In this document: positions 47,804 through 56,273 of the stretch, piece by piece
How the letters are laid out: each line of letters starts with the position of its first letter
How positions within the stretch are numbered: the stretch's first letter is position 1
Source: Roseibaca calidilacus
GTDB taxonomy: Bacteria > Pseudomonadota > Alphaproteobacteria > Rhodobacterales > Rhodobacteraceae
Length of the DNA stretch: 64,000 nt
Reading direction: 5' to 3'
NCBI RefSeq assembly: GCF_001517585.1
Contig: NZ_FBYC01000004.1
Coordinates: 1,693,501-1,757,500 of the forward strand
Position numbers and translations under genes: made by a program
The notes under the pieces: model-generated
Database searches by the model: none
What the model was told of the DNA's origin: nothing
What the model saw: the letters and a program-made list of their open reading frames with translations, nothing else

Positions 47804-48620
47804 CCCGATCATCTTCGCGCCCGATGGCTCTGTCACTCGGCTGCGCGCGATCATGGCCGCGCTGCGCGACCCAAAGACGGGCTGCCCTTGGGACATAGAG
47901 CAAGATTTTACCAGCATCGCGCCCTACACGATCGAAGAAGCCTATGAGGTCGCCGACGCGATCGAAAAACAGGATTGGCTTGGCCTGCAAGGCGAATTGG
48001 GCGATCTGCTGTTGCAGGTGGTCTATCACGCGCAAATGGCCGAAGAAGCGGGGCATTTCACCTTTGCCGATGTGGCAAAGTCGATCAGCGACAAGATGGT
48101 CGCGCGCCACCCGCATGTGTTCGGCGATGACAGCCGCGAAAAATCGGCCGCGCAGCAAGTTCAGGACTGGGAAACGGTGAAAGCCGCCGAACGCGCCGCG
48201 CGCGCGCAAGGCGGCGTGCTGGATGATGTGGCGCTGGGCCTGCCCGCGTTGATGCGGGCGGTCAAGCTGCAAAAGCGCGCCGCGCGCGTGGGCTTTGATT
48301 GGCCCGATACGGCGCAGGTGCTGGACAAAATTGTCGAGGAAAGCGCCGAGTTGGTCGAGGCGCGCACGACCCTGACGCAAGCCGAGATCACGGAAGAAAT
48401 GGGCGATCTGCTATTCGTGATGGCCAATCTGGCGCGGCATTTGCAGGTTGACCCCGAAGAAGCCCTGCGCGCCGCCAATGCCAAGTTCACCCGCCGCTTT
48501 CGCGCCATCGAAGCGGCGCTTGCGGCTGAAAACCGTCGGCCAGAGGATAGCAACCTGGCAGAGATGGATGCACTTTGGAACGCAGCCAAGGCAGCGGAGA
48601 AAGGCCATGCATCTGGATGA
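47793..48620 (+). CDS. mazG: Nucleoside triphosphate pyrophosphohydrolase MazG
   Basis: 275 residues with two MazG domains. The first has CPWDIEQDF near 31, TIEEAYEVADAIE near 46 and ELGDLLLQVVYHAQMA near 68; the second has EESAELVEA near 185 and EEMGDLLFVMANLARHL near 200. It hydrolyses (d)NTPs to monophosphate and pyrophosphate and serves as a housecleaning enzyme. ATG at 47793 follows GGAAGGG; the frame opens earlier within the TspO-like gene. It overlaps the DUF1638 gene by 14 bases. Confidence 0.95.
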   Translation: MPHDPIIFAPDGSVTRLRAIMAALRDPKTGCPWDIEQDFTSIAPYTIEEAYEVADAIEKQDWLGLQGELGDLLLQVVYHAQMAEEAGHFTFADVAKSISDKMVARHPHVFGDDSREKSAAQQVQDWETVKAAERAARAQGGVLDDVALGLPALMRAVKLQKRAARVGFDWPDTAQVLDKIVEESAELVEARTTLTQAEITEEMGDLLFVMANLARHLQVDPEEALRAANAKFTRRFRAIEAALAAENRRPEDSNLAEMDALWNAAKAAEKGHASG

Positions 48621-49242
48621 CAGCACCCTGACGAAGGACGGGCTGCGCGCCACTGGTGCGGGGCGAATCTTGTTGCTGGCCTGCGGGGCGCTGGCGCGGG
48701 AAATCTTGGCGCTGAAAGCCGCGAATGGCTGGGACCATATGGACTTGCAGTGCCTGCCTGCCAATCTGCATTTGTGGCCCGACCGTATTCCCGACGCGGT
48801 GGAACGCGCCGTTCAGGAAAACCGCGCACACTACGCGCGGATTTTTGTCGTTTACGCCGATTGCGGCACGGGCGGGCTGTTGCAGGCGCGCTGCGATGCG
48901 CTGGGTGTCGAGATGGTCGCAGGCCCCCATTGCTACGCGTTTTTTGAAGGTGTGGACAGGTTCGCAGCCCATGCCGAGGACGAGATCACGGCATTCTACC
49001 TGACCGATTTTCTTGTCCGGCAGTTTGACGCCTTCGTGTGGCAGCCCATGGGGTTTGACCGCCACCCCGAACTGATCCAGATGATGTTCGGCAATTATAC
49101 CAAGCTGATCTATCAGGCCCAGACCGACGATCCGGCGCTGGACGCCAAGGCCCGCGATTGCGCCGCCCGTCTGGGGCTAGTCTATGAGCGGCGTTTCACA
49201 GGATATGGCGATCTGGCGCGCGCCTTGGCCGCACAGGCATAA
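48607..49242 (+). CDS. DUF1638 protein
   Basis: 211 residues matching DUF1638. LLLACGALAREILAL near 22, LQCLPANLHLWPDRIPDAV near 47, VVYADCGTGGLL near 82 and GPHCYAFFEG near 106 form the conserved blocks, with cysteines 26, 49 and 87 (CG, CLP, DCG) and C109. Family members are often encoded near corrinoid proteins and methyltransferases, and the conserved cysteines hint at metal or thiol chemistry, but no function is proven. No corrinoid genes are in the window. ATG at 48607 follows GGAGAAAGG and overlaps mazG. A full copy of the intergenic element follows. Confidence 0.82.
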   Translation: MHLDDSTLTKDGLRATGAGRILLLACGALAREILALKAANGWDHMDLQCLPANLHLWPDRIPDAVERAVQENRAHYARIFVVYADCGTGGLLQARCDALGVEMVAGPHCYAFFEGVDRFAAHAEDEITAFYLTDFLVRQFDAFVWQPMGFDRHPELIQMMFGNYTKLIYQAQTDDPALDAKARDCAARLGLVYERRFTGYGDLARALAAQA

Positions 49243-49243
49243 G

Positions 49244-49304
49244 GGGCTTTGCCCCTCTGAAGCCTGCGGCTTCATTCACCCCAGGATATTTTGGCAAGGA
49301 TGAA
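49244..49304 (-). repeat. Full copy (E) of the dispersed intergenic element
   Basis: On the minus strand, TTCATCCTTGCCAAAATATC begins one base after the stop codon of the small gene that ends at 49306. It continues CTGGGG, then hairpin 1, TGAAGCC-GCA-GGCTTCA, then hairpin 2, AGGGGC-AAA-GCCCCT, ending at the stop of the convergent DUF1638 gene. The first stem has a different sequence from copies B and C, yet pairs perfectly and keeps the GCA loop. Confidence 0.8.
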
Positions 49305-49305
49305 A

Positions 49306-49548
49306 TCAGGCGCGTTTGCGGCGGCCTGTCCGTTTCGGCGCGGTTTCCAGCCCTTCGCGCAACAGAACAGTCATCGGGTGATCGGGGTTTTCCGGGCTGT
49401 GCTGCGCAAGCTGGTCGGCCAGTGCGGTTTTCTGGTCTTGCCCATCGGGCAGGCTCAGCGCCCAGTCGATCAGGATGGAACGGCATTCGGCGTCGGTAAT
49501 CCCGTCGATACGGTAGCTTTCGCGGATCAGGCCCTTTGGGTCGGTCAT
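49306..49548 (-). CDS. Small conserved protein coupled to glnE
   Basis: 80 residues, MTDPKGLIRESYRIDGITDA and onward, with a central WALSLPDGQ and a basic tail TGRRKRA. The start ATG overlaps the glnE stop (ATGA), so translation is coupled. It has no signal peptide, membrane segment or motif that I recognise. I recall similar small proteins after glnE in relatives, but cannot name a family. It is convergent with the DUF1638 gene. Confidence 0.72.
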   Translation of the reverse strand: MTDPKGLIRESYRIDGITDAECRSILIDWALSLPDGQDQKTALADQLAQHSPENPDHPMTVLLREGLETAPKRTGRRKRA

Positions 49549-52334
49549 GGTCGTGGTTCCGATTGCAAGAGAAGGGTGTCGAATTGCGCAGCAGCGGCTT
49601 TGGCGCGGGATTGCAGCAGATCGGTCAGCGCATCGACACTGTCTGCCCCGGCGGCGCGTAGGATCAGGTTCTGACCGGTTTCGCCAAGCGCGGCAATATC
49701 GGGCGTGCTGTCGGCCAGCAACCGCCCGGTGGCTTGCATGGTCCAGCACAGCCGATAGGCGCTCAGGAACAGCTCTTGCGCGGGTTTGTCGATGATCCCG
49801 GCACGTTGGCCGGCCTGAAACTGCGCTTCGACCCGGCAGGCATGATGGCCGCTGGCAAGCGCGCAGAATTGGGCGGCCAGTTCGGTATCCATCAGCCGAC
49901 CGGGCCCGGATTTGGCATCCCACAGGCCATGGGCCGGTTTGGCCTGCGCAAGGCGCGCGCGCATATCGGCCACATCGGCGCGGATGGTCGCGCCACAGGC
50001 CTTGTCCGCAATGACCCTGCGGCGCACCGCTTCAACCGCTGCGGCGAGGTCAGGGCTGCCGGCGACATGGCGCGCGCGGGTCAGGGCCAGATGTTCCCAA
50101 GTCCAGGCTTCGGTCCGCTGATAGGCTTCAAAGGCGGGAAGGCTGGTGGCAACCGGCCCCTGACGCCCGGAGGGGCGCAGGCGCATATCCACCTCATACA
50201 GGCGGCCCTCGGCAGTGGGCGCGCTGATCGCGGTCAGGAATGCCTTGGTCAGACGGGCGTAATAGCTGCGCGCATCCAGCGGGCGGCGGCCATCGGATTG
50301 CGCATCTGCGGCCGCGTCATAGATCACGATCAGGTCAAGGTCCGACACCGCGTTCAGCCGCCCCGCCCCAAGCGATCCCATGCCCAGAACCACGGCCCCG
50401 CGCCCCGCAACATGCCCGTGTTTGCGCGCGAATTCCGCGTGCACCACGGGCCAAAGCGCGCCGAGCACCGCTTCGGCCAAGGACGCATATTCCGCACCGG
50501 CCTGAAACGCGTCGATCAGCCCGCGCAGATGGTGCACGCCGACGCGGAAATGCCATTCGCGCGCCCAGATGCGCGCGGCATCCAATTGGCGTTCATAATC
50601 GTCCAGCTCACCAAGGCGCGCGGCCAGATCGGCGCGCAGGGCTTGCGTGCCCGGCCATGGCGCAAAGAAATCGCCCCCGATAACCGCATCGAACACGGCG
50701 GCGTTGCGCGACAGATAGGCGGCAAGGCGCGGCGCGGTGGTGCAGATATCGACAATCAGGTCGATCAGCTGGGGGTTTGCCTCGAACAGCGACAGCACCT
50801 GCACGCCCGCAGGCAACCTGCCCAAGAAGCGGTCGAACTGCGCCAGCGCCGCTTCGGGATCGGCGGCGGTATAAAGCTGGGTCAGCAGTTTGGGACGCAT
50901 CCGGCTGAAGATCTGCTTGGCGCGGTCCGAGCGCAGCGCCGGATAGGCCAACCAGCCCGCGACAATGTCCTGCGCATGATCGGACAGGTCGGGTTCTGCG
51001 CATTCGGTAGCATCGGGCGCAAAGAACCCTTCGGTCAGCGACGACACATCCTGCAACCGCCCCAACAACCTTGTACGAAAGGCGTCGGTTTTTGCCAGAC
51101 CGCAGAACCGGGCGATGCGGTCCATCTCTGCCGGGCGCGTGGGCAGGGTCTGGGTCTGGGCGTCTTGCACCATTTGCAGACGATGCTCGATCTCGCGGTG
51201 TTCGATGTAATGGGCGGTCAGCTTTTCGGCCACATCAGGGGGAATCCAGCCCTTGTCGGCCAGTGCGGCCAAGCCTTCGACCGTGCGCGGGCTGCGCAGG
51301 TCGGGGTCGCGCCCGCCCGCGATCAACTGACGGGTCTGGGTGAAGAATTCAATTTCCCGGATACCGCCCTGCCCCAGTTTCAGATCATGCCCGTCGACGC
51401 ATAGCGCACCGCCTAGCCCTTTATGGGCCTTGATCCGCAGGCGCATGTCATGCGCATCCTGAATTGCCGCGAAATCCAGATGGCGGCGCCAGACGAAGGG
51501 GCGCAAGCGGTCCAGAAAGCGCGCGCCTGCCGCCAGATCGCCCGCGCAGGGCCGCGCCTTTATGTAGGCCGCGCGTTCCCATGTGCGCCCAAGGCTTTCG
51601 TAATATCGCTCGGCCGCGTCCATCGACAGGCAGACAGGGGTCACGGACGGGTCAGGGCGCAGGCGCAGATCGGTGCGAAAGACGTAGCCATGCGCGGTCA
51701 GGTCCGACAGAAGGCCGCACATCTTGCGGGTCACGCGGATGAACGCGGCGCGGGCATCATGGTATTCGTCGGGCGCGAACGCATCTTCGTCGAACAGGCA
51801 GATCAGGTCGATATCAGAGGAATAATTCAGCTCGCGCGCGCCCATCTTGCCCATGGCCAGCACCACCATGCCCGCGCCGGTGGCGGCATCATCCTCTGAC
51901 TTGCCGGGCAGTTTGCGGCGGCGAATTTCCTCTGCCACCAAGGCAGTCAGGGCTGTATGGGTGGCCCGGTCGGCAAGGTCAGTCAGCGCGCCGGTCACCT
52001 GGTCCAGCGACCAGACGCCACCCAGATCGGCAAGCCCCGACAGCAAGGCGATGCGGCGCTTGGCACGGCGCAACCGCGCCGACAGATCTGGCAAGGCGCA
52101 ATCAGCAAGGCTGTCCAGTTCCTGAGCACAAGAAAGGGCCGGATCGCAGGCCAAGGCCATTTTTAGCCAATCGCACTCGCGCAGGATAAGCGATTTAAGA
52201 TAGGGGCTGCACCCGGCGGCACCGACGATCAGATCGGCCATATCGCCGGACAGCCCGTCCATGACGGCCAAAGCGTCGCTCCCCGATTCGGGTTCAAAGG
52301 GGATGGGCGTGCGGCGAATGGGACCAAAAGACAT
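49545..52334 (-). CDS. glnE: Bifunctional glutamine synthetase adenylyltransferase/deadenylase
   Basis: 929 residues from ATG at 52334 (MSFGPIRRTPIPF). It has two nucleotidyltransferase domains: the first with MGKMGARELNYSSDIDLICL near 170, the second with GMGSLGAGRLNAVSDLDLIV near 665, each carrying the D-x-D metal motif. A helical linker and RG segment (GGIREIEFFTQTRQL) lie between them. It attaches AMP to glutamine synthetase and removes it in response to PII state and glutamine. ATG at 52373 is possible but adds 13 residues without similarity. glnA and PII genes are not in the window. Confidence 0.95.
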   Translation of the reverse strand: MSFGPIRRTPIPFEPESGSDALAVMDGLSGDMADLIVGAAGCSPYLKSLILRECDWLKMALACDPALSCAQELDSLADCALPDLSARLRRAKRRIALLSGLADLGGVWSLDQVTGALTDLADRATHTALTALVAEEIRRRKLPGKSEDDAATGAGMVVLAMGKMGARELNYSSDIDLICLFDEDAFAPDEYHDARAAFIRVTRKMCGLLSDLTAHGYVFRTDLRLRPDPSVTPVCLSMDAAERYYESLGRTWERAAYIKARPCAGDLAAGARFLDRLRPFVWRRHLDFAAIQDAHDMRLRIKAHKGLGGALCVDGHDLKLGQGGIREIEFFTQTRQLIAGGRDPDLRSPRTVEGLAALADKGWIPPDVAEKLTAHYIEHREIEHRLQMVQDAQTQTLPTRPAEMDRIARFCGLAKTDAFRTRLLGRLQDVSSLTEGFFAPDATECAEPDLSDHAQDIVAGWLAYPALRSDRAKQIFSRMRPKLLTQLYTAADPEAALAQFDRFLGRLPAGVQVLSLFEANPQLIDLIVDICTTAPRLAAYLSRNAAVFDAVIGGDFFAPWPGTQALRADLAARLGELDDYERQLDAARIWAREWHFRVGVHHLRGLIDAFQAGAEYASLAEAVLGALWPVVHAEFARKHGHVAGRGAVVLGMGSLGAGRLNAVSDLDLIVIYDAAADAQSDGRRPLDARSYYARLTKAFLTAISAPTAEGRLYEVDMRLRPSGRQGPVATSLPAFEAYQRTEAWTWEHLALTRARHVAGSPDLAAAVEAVRRRVIADKACGATIRADVADMRARLAQAKPAHGLWDAKSGPGRLMDTELAAQFCALASGHHACRVEAQFQAGQRAGIIDKPAQELFLSAYRLCWTMQATGRLLADSTPDIAALGETGQNLILRAAGADSVDALTDLLQSRAKAAAAQFDTLLLQSEPRP

Positions 52335-52463
52335 GATCAGACCATGCCGCGCGTCCGGTTCGGCGTCAATCAAGCCAAGTCACTCTGAACGGTGAATATT
52401 GTTCTCGGCGCAGTCACAAACATTTCCGCGCCCTGCCGCCGCGGAATTTTTTTCTTGCTTAAA

Positions 52464-52484
52464 TTGGTAAGTTCATTTTACCAA
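52464..52484. promoter_or_regulatory. GntR-like operator upstream of the TRAP transporter
   Basis: TTGGTAA (52464-52470) and TTACCAA (52478-52484) form a perfect 7-bp inverted repeat with 7-nt spacing, in an AT-rich island. The right arm overlaps a potential -10 (TTACCA, 17 bp after TTGCTT at 52455), so binding would repress. TTGGT-ACCAA half-sites are typical of GntR regulators; none is encoded in the window. A second possible promoter is TTGACC (52562) with TGGATA (52586). Confidence 0.55.
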
Positions 52485-52627
52485 GTAACCAAGGGAGAGA
52501 CGGTGGGCCATTTGTTTGTTGCAACTGGCGCAAGAAAATTACCAGCAAAGGTACTCTGTGCTTGACCTGTGGCGCTGTCCAAGACTGGATAGGGTCATAA
52601 AATAACCAACAGTGGAGGAGACCCAAC

Positions 52628-53653
52628 ATGAAAACATTTTTGACCACGACCGCGCTATGCGCCGGTCTGATCGCCGGGACTGCGCAGGCAGAAACCTGGA
52701 ACTTGCAATCGACCTATCCCGGCTCTTTGCCGCAGCTAGGCACGCTGGGCAAGCGCATTGCAGAGCAAGTGACCAAGATCACCGATGGCGAGATTGAACT
52801 GGTCTTTCAAGAACCGGGCGCGATTGTTCCCGCGCTGGAAGTGTTCGACGCTGTCGGCACCGGCGCTGTGGAAGCAGGCTGGTCAACCCCCGGTTACTGG
52901 GCGGGCCGCGTTCCTGCGCTTCAGCTTCTGGCCGCTGTGCCCTTCGGCCCGCAGGCTGGTGAATATCTGGCATGGATGAAATTTGGCGGCGGTCAGGAAT
53001 TCCTTGACGAGCTGTATGAGCCGAACAACATCAAGTCGCTGCCTTGCGCCGTGATCGCGCCCGAGGCCGCTGGCTGGTTCCGCAACCCCGTCAACAGCCC
53101 CGAAGACCTGCAAGGCTTGACCATGCGTTTCTTCGGTCTGGGCGCGAAGGTCATGGAAAAGATGGGCGTGTCCACGCAGCTTCTGGCCGGTGGCGACATC
53201 TTCCCGGCGCTGGAGCTGGGCACCATCGACGCGACCGAATTTTCCATGCCCGCGATCGACCTGAACTTGGGCTTCTACCAGGTCGCCAGCGAGTATTACT
53301 TCCCCGGCTGGCACCAGCAATCGACCTTCTTTGACCTGATGATCAACCTTGATCTGTGGGAAAGCCTGGATGAAAGCACCCAGTTCAAGCTGGAAACCGT
53401 GTGTGACGCCAACTTGGCCTTCGGTTTGGCCGAAGGCGAGGCGCTGCAATTCTCGGCGCTGCAAGAGCTGGAAGAGAATGGCGTGAACATCAACACCCTG
53501 TCGGATGAGTTGCTGGCCGCACTGGAAGCCGCGTGGGAAGAAGTGGCCGCAGAAGAATCCGCCAATGATGCCGATTTCGCGCGCGTCTACGAAAGCTACA
53601 CCCAGTTCCGCGAAAACTACGCGACCTGGGGCAACCTTGGCTACCTGAAGTAA
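52628..53653 (+). CDS. dctP: TRAP transporter substrate-binding protein (TakP-like)
   Basis: 341 residues. Signal peptide 1-21 (CAGLIAGTAQA) is followed by the mature start ETWNLQSTYPGSLPQ. The DctP fold shows GAIVPALEVFDAVGTGAVEA near 64-83 and the substrate-contacting arginine block LQGLTMRFFGLGAKVMEKMG near 162-181, which places it near the TakP group binding 2-oxo or other carboxylates. The exact ligand is unknown. GGAGGAG lies 9 bases before the ATG. A hairpin between this gene and dctQ probably keeps the binding protein in excess over the permease. Confidence 0.9.
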   Translation: MKTFLTTTALCAGLIAGTAQAETWNLQSTYPGSLPQLGTLGKRIAEQVTKITDGEIELVFQEPGAIVPALEVFDAVGTGAVEAGWSTPGYWAGRVPALQLLAAVPFGPQAGEYLAWMKFGGGQEFLDELYEPNNIKSLPCAVIAPEAAGWFRNPVNSPEDLQGLTMRFFGLGAKVMEKMGVSTQLLAGGDIFPALELGTIDATEFSMPAIDLNLGFYQVASEYYFPGWHQQSTFFDLMINLDLWESLDESTQFKLETVCDANLAFGLAEGEALQFSALQELEENGVNINTLSDELLAALEAAWEEVAAEESANDADFARVYESYTQFRENYATWGNLGYLK

Positions 53654-53662
53654 GTCGGGTTC

Positions 53663-53686
53663 GGGCTGGCCGCTTAGGGCCAGCCC
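53663..53686 (+). terminator. Intercistronic hairpin between dctP and dctQ
   Basis: GGGCTGGCC (53663-53671) and GGCCAGCCC (53678-53686) pair perfectly around a 6-nt loop with no T-tract. Such hairpins after binding-protein genes usually attenuate read-through or protect the dctP mRNA. Confidence 0.65.
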
Positions 53687-53747
53687 AATGCCGCGCATAC
53701 CCGCCGCGGGATGCGCGGCTTTTTCACAGAATTTACGGAGACCTCCG

Positions 53748-54791
53748 ATGGCACTCAGGGAACTGACCGGAACCGCGCTGGCGGTGCTGGCATTGGCAGC
53801 AGCTTTCTGGCTTAGCGTTCTGCCCGCAAGCTCCACCGAGATTCTGCCGACGTTGGCAGTGCTGATCGGCGCGCTGATTGGCGCGGCGGTGTTGCAAGCA
53901 AATCCCGGCACCTTTGCCGCAGCAACGGTTCTGGGCTGGTTCGGGATCATGTTCGCGCAGCCCTTCTCGCTTAGCACCCGCGAATTCAACGGCTTGCGCC
54001 GCATTGCCAATCGCGGCGATGAAGAGGCCGCCGCCCTGATGGCGTATTACGAAGCGTTTTTGCCTTACGCGACATATCTGATGGTCGGGCTGACTGGCTT
54101 GCTGATCGCAATCCTGATGTTCGGCATGGCGCGCGGGCGGCTGTTGCTGTTTCAGAATCTGCTGGCCGCAAGTGACGGGCTGGCAAAGTTCCTGACCCGT
54201 GTTGGCGTGGCATCGGCGGTTGTGCTGTTCACGGTGCTGATTTTCGCCATCATGTATGATGTGACGCAGCGGCAATATTTGGGATTCAACTCTGACTGGA
54301 CAAAGACGGAGTGGTATAAACTATTCAGCTCTACCCGCGTGCAGGAAATGGAATGGCATCTGCATGCCGCGCTGTTCCTGATGGTTCTGGGTTATGGCTA
54401 TATTCAGGATGCGCATGTGCGGATCGAACTGGTCCGGGACGCAATGAAGCCCCGCAGCCGTGTCTGGGTCGAACTGGTCGGCGCCGTCTTGTTCATGGTG
54501 CCTTATTGCTATGTGGTCATGAATTACGGGATAGAGAACACATTGCGGTCATGGACGATCGGCGAAAGCTCTGCCGCGACCACGGGCCTGCCCAACCGCT
54601 TTATCATCAAGGCCATGCTGCCTTTCGGCTTTGCCCTGATCGCGCTGGCAGGCATGTCTGTTGCGCTGAAATGCGTGGTCTACCTGTTTGGCCCGCCCAG
54701 CTTGCGCGCGCGCAGCAATTATTACGCCCATAGCCACCAGAACCCCGCCCCGGTAGAGCATGACAGCTCTGCCGACGCGAAACACGCCTGA
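53748..54791 (+). CDS. dctQ: TRAP transporter small permease, extended form
   Basis: 347 residues, nearly double the usual DctQ of 160-200. The C-terminal half (about 145-325) is the DctQ part with four helices and EWHLHAALFLMVLGYGYIQD then HVRIELVRD near 205-230. The N-terminal half adds about three to four further helices (8-90 and 110-145) and a soluble loop (LSTREFNGLRRIANRGDEEA). Such long forms accompany some TakP-like systems. GGAG lies nine bases before the ATG at 53748. It sits between dctP and dctM. Confidence 0.88.
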   Translation: MALRELTGTALAVLALAAAFWLSVLPASSTEILPTLAVLIGALIGAAVLQANPGTFAAATVLGWFGIMFAQPFSLSTREFNGLRRIANRGDEEAAALMAYYEAFLPYATYLMVGLTGLLIAILMFGMARGRLLLFQNLLAASDGLAKFLTRVGVASAVVLFTVLIFAIMYDVTQRQYLGFNSDWTKTEWYKLFSSTRVQEMEWHLHAALFLMVLGYGYIQDAHVRIELVRDAMKPRSRVWVELVGAVLFMVPYCYVVMNYGIENTLRSWTIGESSAATTGLPNRFIIKAMLPFGFALIALAGMSVALKCVVYLFGPPSLRARSNYYAHSHQNPAPVEHDSSADAKHA

Positions 54792-54808
54792 GCGGAGAGA
54801 CAGAGATA

Positions 54809-56197
54809 ATGGAATTCCTGATCGAATACTTGCCGCTTGTGATGTTCGCGGTGCTGGCGATCCTGCTGTTCAGCGGCTACCCGGTGGCGTTCATCCTTGG
54901 CGGTGTGGCGCTGCTATTCGCCGTGCTGGGCGATCTGGCGGGCACGTTCCGCCTGCAACAGCTTACGCTTATTCCACTGCGGATTTATGGCGGGACAATG
55001 GAAAGTCTGGTCCTTGTGGCCATACCCATGTTCACTTTCATGGGCACGATGCTGGAAAAATCCGGGGCCGCGCGTGACCTGCTATACGCGCTGCAAGTCA
55101 TGCTGCGGCGTGTGCCCGGCGGTTTGGCGCTGTCGGTCACGCTGATGGGCACGATCATGGCCGCGACCACTGGCATTATCGGCGCATCGGTCGTGATGAT
55201 TACCCTGATGGCGCTACCGGTGATGATGAAGGCGGGCTATTCAATGCCGCTGGCCACCGGGACCATCGCATCCTCTGGCACGCTGGGCATTCTGATCCCG
55301 CCCTCGATCATGCTGGTCATCATGTCCGACCTGCTGTCGGTGCCGGTGGGCACCGTGTTCATCGCCGCGCTGATGCCGGGTCTGTTGCTGGCCGCGCTTT
55401 ATTTCGTCTATCTGCTGGTGATCTGCCGCTTTAACCCGCAGCTTGCCCCCCCGATGGAAGACGATATGGGCCCGGCCACGCGCGGCGAATTCTGGGCGAT
55501 GATCTTGCGCAGCTTCCTGCCGCCGATTTTCCTGATCCTCTGCGTTCTAGGTTCGATCTTCTTGGGCTTTGCCACACCGACCGAAGCGGCGGGTGTCGGT
55601 GCCTTCGGGTCCATCCTGCTGGCCGCGTTCAACCGCCAACTGACTTGGGAAAACTTCGTCGAGGTGTGCAAACGCTCTGCCCTGACGGTGGCAATGCTGT
55701 TTGGCATTTTCGTGGGCGCGACGGCTTTCGCCTTCGTGTTCAAATCCATCGGCGGCGAAACCCTGATCGTGGACTTCATCAACGCCACAAGCGCGGGGCC
55801 ATGGTCCATCCTGATCGTGCTGTTGCTGATGGTGTTCTTCCTTGGCTTCTTCTTCGACTGGATCGAGATCACGCTGATCGTGTTGCCCATCTTCGCGCCC
55901 ATCGTCGGCCTTTTGGATTTCGGCGGCCATGTTGGCGACTGGAATGGCATCAGCCAGCCGATCATCATCTGGTTCCTGATCTTGGTCGCGGTCAACCTGC
56001 AAACCAGTTTCCTGACACCGCCCTTCGGCTTTGCGCTGTTCTACATGAAGGGCGTCGCCCCGCCCGAGGTGCGCATTCAGGACATTTACAAGGGGATCAT
56101 TCCCTTCGTGGGCTTGCAACTCTTCGGGCTTGCCCTGTGCGTGGTCTTCCCATCCATCGTGCTGTGGTTCCCAAGCTATATGCTCAGCGGGGGCTAG
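54809..56197 (+). CDS. dctM: TRAP transporter large permease
   Basis: 462 residues with about twelve helices of the ion-transporter superfamily. FSGYPVAFILGGVALLFAVL near 22, PMFTFMGTMLEKSGAARDLL near 73, TLGILIPPSIMLVIMSDLL near 153 and QTSFLTPPFGFALFYMKG near 400 are standard DctM blocks. It couples sodium entry to uptake of the ligand brought by DctP. It completes the dctPQM operon, and a terminator follows at 56228. Confidence 0.95.
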   Translation: MEFLIEYLPLVMFAVLAILLFSGYPVAFILGGVALLFAVLGDLAGTFRLQQLTLIPLRIYGGTMESLVLVAIPMFTFMGTMLEKSGAARDLLYALQVMLRRVPGGLALSVTLMGTIMAATTGIIGASVVMITLMALPVMMKAGYSMPLATGTIASSGTLGILIPPSIMLVIMSDLLSVPVGTVFIAALMPGLLLAALYFVYLLVICRFNPQLAPPMEDDMGPATRGEFWAMILRSFLPPIFLILCVLGSIFLGFATPTEAAGVGAFGSILLAAFNRQLTWENFVEVCKRSALTVAMLFGIFVGATAFAFVFKSIGGETLIVDFINATSAGPWSILIVLLLMVFFLGFFFDWIEITLIVLPIFAPIVGLLDFGGHVGDWNGISQPIIIWFLILVAVNLQTSFLTPPFGFALFYMKGVAPPEVRIQDIYKGIIPFVGLQLFGLALCVVFPSIVLWFPSYMLSGG

Positions 56198-56227
56198 CGG
56201 ACACTTCCTTAACGCATTAAAGATCAT

Positions 56228-56255
56228 CCCCGGCGCAAAATCGCGCCGGGGTTTT
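56228..56255 (+). terminator. Intrinsic terminator after dctM
   Basis: CCCCGGCGC (56228-56236) and GCGCCGGGG (56243-56251) form a perfect 9-bp stem around AAAATC, followed by four T residues. Confidence 0.85.
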
Positions 56256-56273
56256 CCATGACAAGGCGCGCAG

